Positions 41,719-50,846 of a stretch of 64,000 nucleotides of DNA are shown here, piece after piece; within the stretch, counting starts at the first letter, position 1; each line of letters begins with the position of its first letter. The notes beneath the pieces were generated by a model that did not search any database, was not told where the DNA came from, and was given only the letters and a program-made list of their open reading frames with translations. Location of the stretch: assembly GCA_964636705.1 (NCBI GenBank), contig CAZWUJ010000003.1, positions 1-64,000 on the forward strand, read 5' to 3'. The stretch comes from VXRJ01 sp964636705 (GTDB lineage Bacteria; Acidobacteriota; Vicinamibacteria; Vicinamibacterales; UBA8438). A program made the position numbers and the translations under genes.

Positions 41719-42521
41719 TGTCGCGACTGCAAACGACGTTCGCCGCGGTGCGGCAGCGAGGCCGCCCTGGCCTGGTGACGTATATCACCGCGGGAGACCC
41801 CGACTTGGCCGGCTCGGCCGCGATTCTTCGGGCGCTCGATGAGGCGGGCGCCGATGTTCTCGAGGTAGGCGTGCCTTTTTCCGATCCTCTGGCGGACGGC
41901 CCGGTCATACAGCGCGCTTCGGAACGCGCTCTCGCCGCCGGCGCCACCCTCCGCCGGACACTGGATCTGGTCGCGGAGGTGCGACCTTCGATCCGGGCCG
42001 GCATCGTGCTGTTCACCTACGCCAATCCGGTGGTCCGGATGGGGCTCGACGGTTTTGTCGAGCGGGCGTCGGGCGCAGGGGTCGATGGCGTGCTGATGCT
42101 CGATCTGCCGATAGAAGAGGCAGACGGCTTGCGGGCAGCGCTGGACGGGACGGAAATCGATCCGATTTTCCTGTTGTCGCCGACGACGACGAACGAACGG
42201 ATCAGGCGCGCCGCGAAGCTGGGAAAGGGATTCCTGTACGGGATCTCCCGCCTCGGCGTGACCGGCGCGAGAGATACGATTGCGGAAGGCGCCGAGGCCC
42301 TCGTCGCTCGGATTCGCGCGGAGTCCGACCTGCCGGTGGCGCTCGGCTTCGGGATTTCGCGGCCGGAGCATGTGTCGGAGGTGACGCGTTGGGCAGACGC
42401 CGCGGTGGTTGGCAGCGCGCTGGTTGACGTGATCGCCCGGTCCCAGCCGGATCGAGCCGCTTCGGAGGCGCGGCGCTACGTCCGCTGGCTGCGCGGTGAG
42501 GACGGGGCGGGGAGGCGGTGA
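41718..42521 (+). CDS. trpA: Tryptophan synthase alpha chain
   Basis: Cleaves indole-3-glycerol phosphate to indole for TrpB. The 267-aa barrel shows VTYITAGDPDLAGS, EVGVPFSDPLADGPVIQ (catalytic Glu and Asp), VLFTYANPVVRMG, GVLMLDLPIEEA, LLSPTTTNERI, GFLYGISRLGVTGAR and VALGFGIS. ATG 41718 overlaps the trpB stop by 1 nt. The final gene of the tryptophan block. Confidence 0.96.
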   Translation: MSRLQTTFAAVRQRGRPGLVTYITAGDPDLAGSAAILRALDEAGADVLEVGVPFSDPLADGPVIQRASERALAAGATLRRTLDLVAEVRPSIRAGIVLFTYANPVVRMGLDGFVERASGAGVDGVLMLDLPIEEADGLRAALDGTEIDPIFLLSPTTTNERIRRAAKLGKGFLYGISRLGVTGARDTIAEGAEALVARIRAESDLPVALGFGISRPEHVSEVTRWADAAVVGSALVDVIARSQPDRAASEARRYVRWLRGEDGAGRR

Positions 42522-42595
42522 CTCGCGAAAGCGGCCGTGGCGAGACCGTGACGCGACGGGATGGAAGGCGCGGAAGGACGCGGGAGCAAGAAACC

Positions 42596-42940
42596 ATGGG
42601 GGACGACGGCAGGACGGTGACGCCGGGGATATCGACGGCGGACGCCGGCAACGACATCATGACCAGGCTGGGCGATTTCCGCAGACGGATAGATCTCCTC
42701 GATGAAGAGATCGTCCGTCTGTTGAATGCGCGAGCCACCTGCGCCAACGAGATCGGCCGGCTGAAGGGACACGTCGGCATGGAGATCTACGAACCGGCGC
42801 GCGAGCAGCAGGTGCTCGAACATGTGCGGCAGAAGAACCCCGGCCCGCTCGACGGGGACGCGGTGGCCCGGGTCTTCGAACGGATCATCGATGAGTCGCG
42901 CCGCCTGGAACGGATCACTTCGCAGGCACGCGAACAATAG
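42596..42940 (+). CDS. aroQ: Chorismate mutase, AroQ class
   Basis: Converts chorismate to prephenate, the entry to Phe and Tyr. The 114-aa helical protein has FRRRIDLLDEEIVRLLNARATCANEIGRLK (conserved Arg and Lys), YEPAREQQVLEHV and VFERIIDESRRLE. ATG 42596 with GGGAG upstream was selected; the frame stays open to GTG 42518, and ATG 42659 is the minimal start. The first 20 residues are low in conservation. It is a stand-alone mutase, not fused to a dehydratase or dehydrogenase. Confidence 0.9.
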   Translation: MGDDGRTVTPGISTADAGNDIMTRLGDFRRRIDLLDEEIVRLLNARATCANEIGRLKGHVGMEIYEPAREQQVLEHVRQKNPGPLDGDAVARVFERIIDESRRLERITSQAREQ

Positions 42941-42973
42941 GCAACAAGACGACGGGGACGAAGGAGAACAATC

Positions 42974-44026
42974 ATGGTTGTGGTGATGGAGGAACGGGCC
43001 TCGGAAAATCAGATTCAGCATGTCATCGCGACGCTGGTGGAGAAGGGGTTCGACGTGCACCGTTCGACCGGCGCGCTCAAGACCGTCCTGGGCGCGGTGG
43101 GTGGCAACCGGGAATTCGACACCGGATTGCTGCAGGTGATGGATGGCGTCCAGCGCGTGCTTCGAATCACGGAACCGTACAAGCTGGCGAGTCGAACCTT
43201 CAAACCGGAACGGACGGTCGTCTCGATGGGCGACTTCCGCATCGGCGGCGACGAAGTGATCGTGATGGCCGGTCCTTGCTCGGCAGAAACCGAGGAGCAG
43301 GTGGAGGCGGCGGCCGAGACCGTCGCCAGCGCCGGCGCCAAGATGCTGCGCGGTGGCGCGTTCAAGCCGCGCAGCTCTCCTTACAGCTTCCAGGGCCTGG
43401 GCGAGGCCGGCCTCAAGATGATGCGCGACGCCTGCGACCGGCACCATCTGAAGCTGGTAACCGAGGTGATGGACGTCGGCCAGATCGATCTCGTGGAGCG
43501 CTACGCCGACATGCTGCAGGTGGGCGCCCGCAACATGCAGAACTACTCTCTCCTGCGGGAACTGGGCCGGCGCCGGACGCCAATCCTCCTCAAGCGCGGC
43601 ATTTCGGCGACGATTGAGGAATGGCTTCTTTCCTCGGAGTACATCCTCTCGGGTGGAAACAGCGACGTCGTGCTGTGCGAGCGAGGCATCCGGACGTTCG
43701 AGACGTATACGCGGAATACGCTCGACATCTCCGCCATTCCGGTGATTCACAAGCTGAGCCACCTTCCGATCGTCGCGGACCCGAGCCACGGCACCGGGCT
43801 GCGCAACAAGGTGGCGCCCATGGCGCGGGCCGCCGTGGCCGCCGGCGCCGACGGTCTAATCATCGAGGTGCACCCCGACCCGGACCACGCGAAGAGCGAT
43901 GGTGCGCAGTCGATGTTCCCGGCGCAATTCGAACGCTTGATGGCGGAACTGCGGATCATCGCACCCGCCATCGGGCGGAGCATCTGCGTCGAACCGGCCG
44001 CCCGCCGCATTCCGGCGCGCGCGTGA
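42974..44026 (+). CDS. aroF: 3-deoxy-D-arabino-heptulosonate 7-phosphate synthase, type I-beta
   Basis: First step of the shikimate pathway: phosphoenolpyruvate plus erythrose 4-phosphate. The 350-aa protein has an N-terminal ferredoxin-like regulatory domain (about 1-70) as in Thermotoga-type enzymes, then the barrel with VMAGPCSAET, GGAFKPRSSPYSFQGLG, LVTEVMD, LQVGARNMQNYSLL, LLKRGISATIEEWLLSSEYI, DPSHGTG and EVHPDPDHAKSDG. The N-terminal domain is the usual site for feedback control by Phe/Tyr. Its place in an operon attenuated by an aromatic leader links pathway entry to end products. Confidence 0.95.
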   Translation: MVVVMEERASENQIQHVIATLVEKGFDVHRSTGALKTVLGAVGGNREFDTGLLQVMDGVQRVLRITEPYKLASRTFKPERTVVSMGDFRIGGDEVIVMAGPCSAETEEQVEAAAETVASAGAKMLRGGAFKPRSSPYSFQGLGEAGLKMMRDACDRHHLKLVTEVMDVGQIDLVERYADMLQVGARNMQNYSLLRELGRRRTPILLKRGISATIEEWLLSSEYILSGGNSDVVLCERGIRTFETYTRNTLDISAIPVIHKLSHLPIVADPSHGTGLRNKVAPMARAAVAAGADGLIIEVHPDPDHAKSDGAQSMFPAQFERLMAELRIIAPAIGRSICVEPAARRIPARA

Positions 44027-44048
44027 CCTGAGTTAGGACTGCCTGACG

Positions 44049-44981
44049 ATGTCGGACGACGCACGCCGGCTACCGGTGGTGCAACCGGAACGGCCGGGAG
44101 CGATCGGGGAGACCGGCGAGCCACCGGTTTTCGAGAAAGTAGCGATCGTAGGTCTCGGCCTTATCGGCGGCTCGATCGCGCTCGCGGCGCGACAACTCTG
44201 GCCCGCCGGGCTGGTGATCGGCGTCGACGACAAACCGGTTCTCGAACGCGCCATGGTTCGTCACGCGATCGACGTGGCATCCGACGATCCGATCGTCATG
44301 GCGGAGGCCGACCTCGTGATCCTGGCCGCGCCGGTGCGCGACAATCTGACGATCCTGGCCGACCTCGAGCAGCACGTTTCCGGACACGCCGTCGTCACCG
44401 ATGTAGGGAGCGCCAAGAGGGACATCGTTGCCGCCGCACGCGCTCTGCCCGCGCGCCTCACCTTCATCGGAGGGCACCCGCTCGGCGGCGCGCCCCGGAG
44501 CGGCTTCGATCAGGCGCGCCCCGATCTGTTTCGGGCTCGCCCCTGGCTCTTCACTCCGGCCGACACCCGGCACCCAGGGACGCTCGACCGTCTCTGTCGT
44601 TTCGTAACCGCGCTGGGTGCCACGCCCCGCGTCGTGACCGCGGAGGCGCACGATCGTCTGATGGCGTTTCTGAGCCACCTGCCGCAGTTGACGGCAAGCG
44701 TGCTGATGCACGTAGTCGGGGAGGAAATCGGAGCAGAAGGACTGGCTCTGAGCGGACGTGGACTCTCCGATACGACGCGCCTGGCATCTAGCCCGGCCGA
44801 CATCTGGCGGGACATCTGTGCGACGAACGCGGACGAGATTCACGTCGCCATCGATCGGCTCATTGCGGAACTCGAGGCAGTGCGGGACGGCTTGGCCGAC
44901 GGCGATGCAATCGATCGCGTCTTCGAGTCGGCCGCGGCGTGGCGCGAGGCGGTAGTGCGAAGAAACCCACCGGTCAGCTAG
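44049..44981 (+). CDS. tyrA: Prephenate/arogenate dehydrogenase
   Basis: Oxidative decarboxylation of prephenate (or arogenate) towards tyrosine. The 310-aa protein has a Rossmann motif VAIVGLGLIGGSIALAAR preceded by a 30-residue leader, DLVILAAPV, VTDVGSAK, FIGGHPLGG, and the helical domain with MAFLSHLPQLTASVL and DTTRLASSPADIW. NAD is the likely cofactor. It is the last gene of the operon. No prephenate dehydratase (pheA) follows, so the phenylalanine branch must be completed elsewhere. A 9-bp hairpin lies directly downstream. Confidence 0.94.
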   Translation: MSDDARRLPVVQPERPGAIGETGEPPVFEKVAIVGLGLIGGSIALAARQLWPAGLVIGVDDKPVLERAMVRHAIDVASDDPIVMAEADLVILAAPVRDNLTILADLEQHVSGHAVVTDVGSAKRDIVAAARALPARLTFIGGHPLGGAPRSGFDQARPDLFRARPWLFTPADTRHPGTLDRLCRFVTALGATPRVVTAEAHDRLMAFLSHLPQLTASVLMHVVGEEIGAEGLALSGRGLSDTTRLASSPADIWRDICATNADEIHVAIDRLIAELEAVRDGLADGDAIDRVFESAAAWREAVVRRNPPVS

Positions 44982-44992
44982 GCTTCGTTGGG

Positions 44993-45023
44993 CGGCCATC
45001 GGAGCCGCAGGCGACGATGGCCG
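44993..45023. terminator. Bidirectional hairpin between tyrA and the convergent gene
   Basis: CGGCCATCG (44993-45001) and CGATGGCCG (45015-45023) form a perfect 9-bp stem with a 13-nt loop in the 50-bp gap between convergent genes. There is no T run, so it may protect 3' ends or act with Rho rather than terminate by itself. Confidence 0.5.
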
Positions 45024-45031
45024 GGCAGCGG

Positions 45032-45445
45032 CTAGCGGAAACGCTGTCCGCGAACCTCGATCCGAGTCCGGCCCGAGAGCACGACGTCGTCCTGTCGCTT
45101 CAGATTCAGCCGCACTTCGAACCGACCCGGGTAGTCGAAAGTGTGACGGACTGAGAAGCGGCGCCGAATCTCGCTCACTCCCGCCTCGAACGGCGCGCAG
45201 TCAGGTGTGCTTTCCGAAATCGTGTCGTCTCCCCAATCCCATTCGATGGTGGCGCAGTAGAGTTCCTCGTTGTCGTCGGGTCCACCCCGGAGCTCCGCCA
45301 CGAACAGAATATCGGCGCCCGCGAACGCCACGCGCGGTGTCGCGCGAAGCCGCAGTTCAGGATCGTCGTCCTGATCCTGGGCAAAAGGCGTCCCACCGCC
45401 GATACTGACGACAACCGCCAGGCAGGTGAGGAGTCGGTAGGCCAT
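45032..45445 (-). CDS. Small secreted protein with PKD/Ig-like strand pattern
   Basis: A 137-aa exported protein of unknown function. The signal peptide is MAYRLLTCLAVVVSIGGGTPFAQ. The remainder is acidic and strand-rich; CATIEWDWGDD followed by RRFSVRHTFDYPGRFEVRLNLKR has the W-D-x-G-D and H-x-F...PG.y pattern of PKD domains, which act in adhesion or surface display. Two Cys could form a disulfide. It is transcribed divergently from pepA. Confidence 0.68.
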   Translation of the reverse strand: MAYRLLTCLAVVVSIGGGTPFAQDQDDDPELRLRATPRVAFAGADILFVAELRGGPDDNEELYCATIEWDWGDDTISESTPDCAPFEAGVSEIRRRFSVRHTFDYPGRFEVRLNLKRQDDVVLSGRTRIEVRGQRFR

Positions 45446-45498
45446 GGGTCATTGTACTCTCACCCGGTTCCCCGCGGTGGAAGCACGTTCACCACCGA

Positions 45499-45504
45499 TA
45501 TAAT
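45499..45504 (+). promoter_or_regulatory. Consensus -10 box of pepA
   Basis: A perfect TATAAT lies 7 nt before the ATG at 45512, so the transcript would begin at the start codon. No good -35 is seen at 16-18 bp. Confidence 0.6.
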
Positions 45505-45511
45505 TGCGCCA

Positions 45512-47083
45512 ATGTCCCGCCCGCCCATGCCGGAGGTGACCGCCGGCGCACAACCTCCCGCGGCCACCGATGCGGATCTGGTGGCCATTCCCGTTCTGGG
45601 CGATCCGGCGACCGACCCGCTGGACGATCTTCCGGGCCTCGATGCCGCAGCGGCTGGCGCGATCACCCGGGCGCGCAGCTCGGGGGAGTTTCGGGCAAAG
45701 CGCCACGAGACGTTGGTCCTGCATCTGCGGAGCGACGCCTGGAAGACGCCGCGCGTAGTCCTGGTGGGCGCGGCGGCGGCGAAAGCCGGCACGGTAGACG
45801 CGGCCAGCCGCGAGACAGGTCGGTTGCGCGATGCCGCGGCGGTGGTCGGGCGCCTTGCGCGCGCGCGCGATTTCAGGCACGTGGCCTTCGTCTGCCGCGG
45901 TCCGGGCGATCGGCCGGCGCTGGCGCAGGCAGCGGCCGAGGGCCTGGTCCTTGGCGATTACCGCGACACCCGGTACAAGACCGAACCGGACGGCGCGGGA
46001 CGCGCGAATGACGATAATGGCGACCAGGGTGCGCGGGTCTGCACGGTGCTGCAGTCGGACGGAACCGCGGAAGAAACAGTCCTTGCGGCGATCCGGCGCG
46101 GCGCGTCACTTGGCGACGCAACCAACGTGGCCCGTCGTCTCGCGAATGAGCCTTCCAACATACTGACGCCCCGCGTCTTCGCGGAGGAGGCAGTCGAGGC
46201 GGTCGAGGCGTGTGGAATCAGCGCCGAGGTGCTCGACGAGAACGCGATCGCAGATCTGCGGATGGGACTGCTCCTCGGCGTAGCCCAGGGAAGCCGCGAG
46301 CCGCCGCGCCTCCTGGTGATGCGCCACGACCCGCCCGACGCTCCGCCGTCGCCGCTGCTTGCCCTCATCGGCAAGGGAGTCACCTTCGACAGCGGCGGTA
46401 TTTCGATAAAGCCGGCAGCCGGCATGGAGTGGATGAAGAGCGACATGGCGGGCGGAGCCGCCGTGATTGGCGCGATGTGCGCGATCGGCCAACTCGGCGT
46501 TCGGCGCCGGGTGCTCGGCGTCGTACCCATGACCGAGAACATGCCGGGTGGCCGCGCCATCCGTCCCGGCGACATCCTGACCGGCGCCAGCGGTACCACT
46601 GTCGAGGTAATCAATACCGACGCAGAAGGACGACTGATTCTGGGTGACGCCATCTGGTACGCGCGCCAACAGGGAGCTACTCACCTGGTCGATGTCGCGA
46701 CGCTGACCGGCGCCTGTGTCATCGCCCTCGGTCACGCCACGAGCGGACTGTTCGGGCGGCCTGACACCTGGTCGAGGGCGGTGCGCAGGGCCGCCGCGCG
46801 CGCGGGTGAGGCGGTCTGGCCACTCCCTCTGTACGAGGAGTACCGGGAACAGCTCCGGTCCGAAATGGCGGACCTGATGAACGTTGGCGGCCGGCCTGCG
46901 GGCGCCTGCACAGCCGCGTCGTTCCTTGAGGCCTTCACCGACGGTCTGCCCTGGGCCCATCTCGACATCGCAGGAACCGCGTGGCACGAGAAGCCACGTG
47001 ACGATGCTGCGGCCGGCGCGACGGGCGTGATGGTCCGCACCCTCGCCGCGCTGGCCGACGACGACAGCTCCTGGGAGGCATGA
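45512..47083 (+). CDS. pepA: Leucyl aminopeptidase (M17 family)
   Basis: Cytosolic two-metal aminopeptidase that recycles peptides. The 523-aa protein has an N-terminal macro-like domain (about 1-170) and the catalytic domain with LIGKGVTFDSGGISIKPAAGMEWMKSDMAGGAAVIG (metal Lys and Asp), NTDAEGRLILGDA (metal Asp/Glu and catalytic Arg) and HLDIAGTAW. An upstream TTG at 45452 was rejected as it precedes the -10 box. The stop overlaps the next small gene by 4 nt. Confidence 0.93.
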   Translation: MSRPPMPEVTAGAQPPAATDADLVAIPVLGDPATDPLDDLPGLDAAAAGAITRARSSGEFRAKRHETLVLHLRSDAWKTPRVVLVGAAAAKAGTVDAASRETGRLRDAAAVVGRLARARDFRHVAFVCRGPGDRPALAQAAAEGLVLGDYRDTRYKTEPDGAGRANDDNGDQGARVCTVLQSDGTAEETVLAAIRRGASLGDATNVARRLANEPSNILTPRVFAEEAVEAVEACGISAEVLDENAIADLRMGLLLGVAQGSREPPRLLVMRHDPPDAPPSPLLALIGKGVTFDSGGISIKPAAGMEWMKSDMAGGAAVIGAMCAIGQLGVRRRVLGVVPMTENMPGGRAIRPGDILTGASGTTVEVINTDAEGRLILGDAIWYARQQGATHLVDVATLTGACVIALGHATSGLFGRPDTWSRAVRRAAARAGEAVWPLPLYEEYREQLRSEMADLMNVGGRPAGACTAASFLEAFTDGLPWAHLDIAGTAWHEKPRDDAAAGATGVMVRTLAALADDDSSWEA

Positions 47084-47304
47084 TGCTCCTGCAACCAATG
47101 ACTCCGACCGTGTACGAAGTGGTGGAGCAGACGACGGAGCAAACGACGGTAGCTGACGTTCTGCTCGGATCGTTCGCCTTCGTCGGCGTGCTCGGCCTCG
47201 CCGCGGTGCTGCTCGGCCTGGCAATGGCGGGCGGACTGATCCTGCTCCACCGGAGCCGCAACGATCCGACGTCCGGGAGCGGCGCCACGCGACTTGGTAT
47301 CTAG
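47080..47304 (+). CDS. Small single-pass membrane protein
   Basis: A 74-aa protein with one long hydrophobic helix (VADVLLGSFAFVGVLGLAAVLLGLAMAGGLILL) and a short basic tail. It overlaps pepA as ATGA, which supports real translation. The two ATGs at 47080 and 47083 are equivalent. I recognise no family. Confidence 0.6.
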   Translation: MMLLQPMTPTVYEVVEQTTEQTTVADVLLGSFAFVGVLGLAAVLLGLAMAGGLILLHRSRNDPTSGSGATRLGI

Positions 47305-47363
47305 CTCGGTCAGGCCCGTCTGGCAACCTGCACCGTTCCACGGCGCAGCCTGCTAGACCAGCG

Positions 47364-49793
47364 CTACCGGACGTGGGCGTCGATTTCTTCGAAGTAGTCC
47401 GACTTCACGAGCACTTCGCGCGGCTTGCCGGCCGTGCCGGCCGAGACAAGCCCGTCCGCCTCCATCATGTCGACAAGGCGCGCGGCCCGGCTGAAGCCAA
47501 TTCTGAGCCTGCGCTGCAGATAGGAAATCGATGCCTGACCGCTCGATACGACGATGCGCGCCGCCTCGTCGAAGAGGTCGTCGTGCTCCATCGGCACTGC
47601 ATCAGGCGTCGTCTCATCCTCGGTGATCGATTCGTCGTAGCCAGGGCCGCCCTGCTTCCGGAGATAGCTGCAAAACCGGGCGGTTTCGCGCTCCGAGATG
47701 TACGGTCCATGGAGACGCATGCTGCGTGACGTAGCGGGCGCCAGAAACAGCATGTCGCCCTTGCCAAGCAACTGCTCGGCGCCGTTGGCGTCAAGGATCG
47801 TTCGTGAATCGATCTTCGATGAGACGCGGAAGGCGATGCGCGAGGGGAAGTTCGCCTTGATCAGCCCGGTGATGACATCCACCGACGGCCGTTGCGTCGC
47901 CAGGATCAGATGGATGCCGACCGCGCGCGCCATCTGGGCCAAACGCGCAATGGACTCCTCTACATCCTTGCTCGCCACCATCATCAGGTCGGCCAGTTCG
48001 TCGATGGCCACCACGAGATAAGGAAGCGTTTTCGGCAGCGTGTCGTCGTCGCCCTCGTCGACCTGCGTCGTCCCGTCCCGGTTCTTCGTGGCTGCCTCCG
48101 CTCGCAGCAAACGGACGTTTCGGTTGTACTGGTCGATGTTTCGGACACCTTCGGAGGCGAGTTGCCGGTAGCGTTCCTCCATCTCCCGCACGGCCCAGCG
48201 AAGCGCGTTGGTTGCCTGCTTCGGCTCGACAACGACCGGGGTCAGGAGGTGAGGGAGGTCCGCGTACATTCCCAGCTCCAGCCGTTTCGGATCGATCAGG
48301 ATCATCCGGACGTCTTCCGGCGTCGCGCGGTACAGAATGCTCGTCAGCATCGCGTTGAGCGACACCGACTTGCCGGTGCCGGTCGCTCCCGCAATCAGCA
48401 GGTGGGGCATCGTAGCGAGGTCGGAGACGACCGGTTCGCCATGGATGGTCTTCCCGAGCGCCAACGCAAGTTTCGATGTTGAACGCTGGTACGGTTCCGA
48501 CTCCAGCATCTCGCGAAGCGAGATCGGAGCGCGCACGGGGTTCGGAATCTGAATACCGACGGTGTTCTTGCCCGGTATTCTCTCGATCAGAACGGACTCG
48601 GCCTGCATCGCCAGACAGAGGTCGTCCGCCAGACCCGTCACCTTGCTGTATTTCACGCCCGGGTCCGGGCTGAATTCGAAGGTCGTGACGACCGGTCCGG
48701 GTTGAATCTGGGAGACCAGTCCCTCGACGGCGAACTCCCGGCACTTCTGCTCAAGCAGCCGCGCCGCATCCATCAACCGGCGCTCGTCGACTTTCTGCGC
48801 TCGCTTCGGCGCATCCAGCAACGTGATCGGCGGAGTGCAATACTCGCCCGGGCGCCGCGCGCTCGGACGCTCTGTTTCCAGCGGCAGACGAGGTTCCGCA
48901 GTCCGGTCGGTCTGCTTCGACCGCTTGATCGCCGGAGGCGCCGGGAGCGCTATCGTGCCGGCTCGATCGCCACCGCCGGGTAGCGCTTCAGCCGGCGATC
49001 CTTCGTCCGCCACCGCCGACGCCCGCTCACGGCGCGCTTTCACTCCGGTTTCGGCCTTCGCCAGAACGTCCACCCGCGCACTGGACGCTCCCGTCTTCGC
49101 CAGATGCTTGTTGACTACCTCCTGGCGACGGCGCGCCTTGGCCCTTTCCGTCCACCAGCGGTGTATCCAGGCGTTGACGCTCCGCGCGGCGCCCGCGATC
49201 GTCCCGCCGCCCTGCGCGAACCACTGGCCGAGCGATGCCTGCGTCGACAGAATGATCGAGAGGAAAAGCAGTGTGACGACCACGACCAGGGCGCCGGCAT
49301 AGTTGAAGTAGCCGGACAGCCCGGTCGCAAACCAGCCGCCCAGCATACCGCCAGGTTCAAACGACCGGCCCGTCGCCTCGGCCGCGCCGAGGGCAAGACT
49401 GAGAAGCGCCGCCGCGCAGGCAAACATCAACCCCAGGCCGGCCAGCCTCGTGTAGCCCGCCGTGATCGGGCGGCACCAGAAGGCGTGCCAACCCAGTGTT
49501 CCCAGCGTTATCGGGACGAGGACCGCGGAAAAACCGAATGCCTGTTGCGACAGCTCCGCCAGAAACGCTCCGACGGGGCCCGCCAGGTTCATGGGGGGAG
49601 TCTGACCGCCCGTCTTGAAAAACCAGACGGGATCCGTGGCCTCGTAGGTGACAATGGCGATCAGCCAGAACAGCGCCGCCCCGAACAAGGCGATGCCAAC
49701 GCCCTCGCTGATGCGACGCGACAAGACGTCTCCAGACACGATGTGATCTCCATCTGACAGCCGGCGGCGAACGTACGCGCCGGACCCGTTCAT
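47364..49793 (-). CDS. ftsK: DNA translocase FtsK/SpoIIIE
   Basis: Septum-located motor that pumps chromosome termini apart at division. The 809-aa protein has about four membrane helices in the first 190 residues, a charged linker, the alpha domain, and the RecA-like motor with Walker A GATGTGKSVSLNAML (near 469) and Walker B YLVVAIDELADLM. ATQRPSVDVITGLIKANFPSRIAFRVSSKIDSRTILD is the family signature. A C-terminal winged-helix gamma domain (IVVSSGQASISYLQRRLRIGFSRAARLVDMMEADGLV) would read polarity sequences. ATG 49793 was preferred to the adjoining GTG 49796. Confidence 0.95.
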   Translation of the reverse strand: MNGSGAYVRRRLSDGDHIVSGDVLSRRISEGVGIALFGAALFWLIAIVTYEATDPVWFFKTGGQTPPMNLAGPVGAFLAELSQQAFGFSAVLVPITLGTLGWHAFWCRPITAGYTRLAGLGLMFACAAALLSLALGAAEATGRSFEPGGMLGGWFATGLSGYFNYAGALVVVVTLLFLSIILSTQASLGQWFAQGGGTIAGAARSVNAWIHRWWTERAKARRRQEVVNKHLAKTGASSARVDVLAKAETGVKARRERASAVADEGSPAEALPGGGDRAGTIALPAPPAIKRSKQTDRTAEPRLPLETERPSARRPGEYCTPPITLLDAPKRAQKVDERRLMDAARLLEQKCREFAVEGLVSQIQPGPVVTTFEFSPDPGVKYSKVTGLADDLCLAMQAESVLIERIPGKNTVGIQIPNPVRAPISLREMLESEPYQRSTSKLALALGKTIHGEPVVSDLATMPHLLIAGATGTGKSVSLNAMLTSILYRATPEDVRMILIDPKRLELGMYADLPHLLTPVVVEPKQATNALRWAVREMEERYRQLASEGVRNIDQYNRNVRLLRAEAATKNRDGTTQVDEGDDDTLPKTLPYLVVAIDELADLMMVASKDVEESIARLAQMARAVGIHLILATQRPSVDVITGLIKANFPSRIAFRVSSKIDSRTILDANGAEQLLGKGDMLFLAPATSRSMRLHGPYISERETARFCSYLRKQGGPGYDESITEDETTPDAVPMEHDDLFDEAARIVVSSGQASISYLQRRLRIGFSRAARLVDMMEADGLVSAGTAGKPREVLVKSDYFEEIDAHVR

Positions 49794-49946
49794 CACACTA
49801 CTATCGGCACGAGCAGGCGTTCGGGTCAGTCGCAGGCTGCTGGGAAGGCCCGCGCAGGCAGGGAACCTGATGGCGAGTATAGCACGCGCCCGCCAGAGTC
49901 GGCGGCGGGGGGAGGATGGCGGCCGGACAGGACCCGACGCGGCGCG

Positions 49947-50846
49947 TCAGCCGCGCATGCCGGCCAACACCGTGTCCAGATCGAGCAACTCGGCGAGGCA
50001 CAGGGTGCCAGGGCGCCGCGCCGGGTCGAGTCCGGCCACCCGGCAAATCGTGGCCGGATCGTGATGGCCCGACTGGCTCGAGGCCGCCAGGGCGTTCACC
50101 AGTTGTTTGCGGCGCTGCGTGAACAGTTGCCGAACGAGGGCATCGAAGCGCACCGGGTCAGGGGGCCTGGGAGTCGGATCGCGGAATGTAAGCGTCACCA
50201 CCGTAGAGCGGACACGTGGCGCTGGCCGGAACGCCCCGGGGGGCAACTGCAACACGCATTGCGCTGTGGCGTGAAGGCTGGTCAGGACCGCCAACGGACC
50301 ATAGTCGCGCATCCTCGGTGCAGCCACCACGCGATCTGCCACCTCGCGCTGCAACATCAGGACGGCATCGTGGAATCGGGCGGCGCGAGCGGATCGGAGC
50401 ACGCGCGCCAATATGGGTGTGGCAACGGAGTAGGGAAGGTTGCCAACTACGCGCAGCGGTGTCCCGGGCGGCGCGGCCTCGTCGAGGAGACGCCCCCATT
50501 CCGTCAGGTCTCGCCCGAGAATGTCCCCCTCGATGACCTGCACGGTCTCGGGAACGAGATCCCGCAGCTCGCGGGCGAGTACGGGATCACGTTCGACGGC
50601 CAGAATCTTTCCGGCCCGCGCGGCGAGTGGAAGGGTCAGCGCACCGCGTCCGGGGCCGATCTCCAGTATCCGTTCATGGACTCCCGGCGCGATGGCGTCG
50701 ATCACCCTCTCGACCCAGGCGGGCGCCAGAAAGTGCTGGCCAAGCCGCCGGCGGCGATTACTCGTCCTGGGTATCGTCCGTGTCGTCCGTATCGAAACCG
50801 CGCGCTTCGAACCACTGATCCCGCCAGAGTGCTTCCGCCTCGTCAA
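49947..50846 (-). CDS. rsmA: 16S rRNA adenine dimethyltransferase
   Basis: Methylates the two adjacent adenines near the 3' end of 16S rRNA. The 299-aa frame contains RRLGQHFL, ILEIGPGRGALTLPLA (SAM site), VERD, EGDIL and NLPYSVATPIL, the NLPY catalytic motif. The start is uncertain: the only standard start codon before RRLGQHFL is a TTG at 50846, which overlaps the upstream zincin gene by 89 bp. The real product may begin about 30 codons later at a non-standard codon. The frame is intact through the stop at 49947. Confidence 0.9.
   Translation of the reverse strand: MTRRKHSGGISGSKRAVSIRTTRTIPRTSNRRRRLGQHFLAPAWVERVIDAIAPGVHERILEIGPGRGALTLPLAARAGKILAVERDPVLARELRDLVPETVQVIEGDILGRDLTEWGRLLDEAAPPGTPLRVVGNLPYSVATPILARVLRSARAARFHDAVLMLQREVADRVVAAPRMRDYGPLAVLTSLHATAQCVLQLPPGAFRPAPRVRSTVVTLTFRDPTPRPPDPVRFDALVRQLFTQRRKQLVNALAASSQSGHHDPATICRVAGLDPARRPGTLCLAELLDLDTVLAGMRG

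Noticed and set aside
45452..45511. An upstream TTG start for pepA
   Set aside because: It precedes the TATAAT box and adds 20 unconserved residues; ATG 45512 fits the promoter and the protein family.
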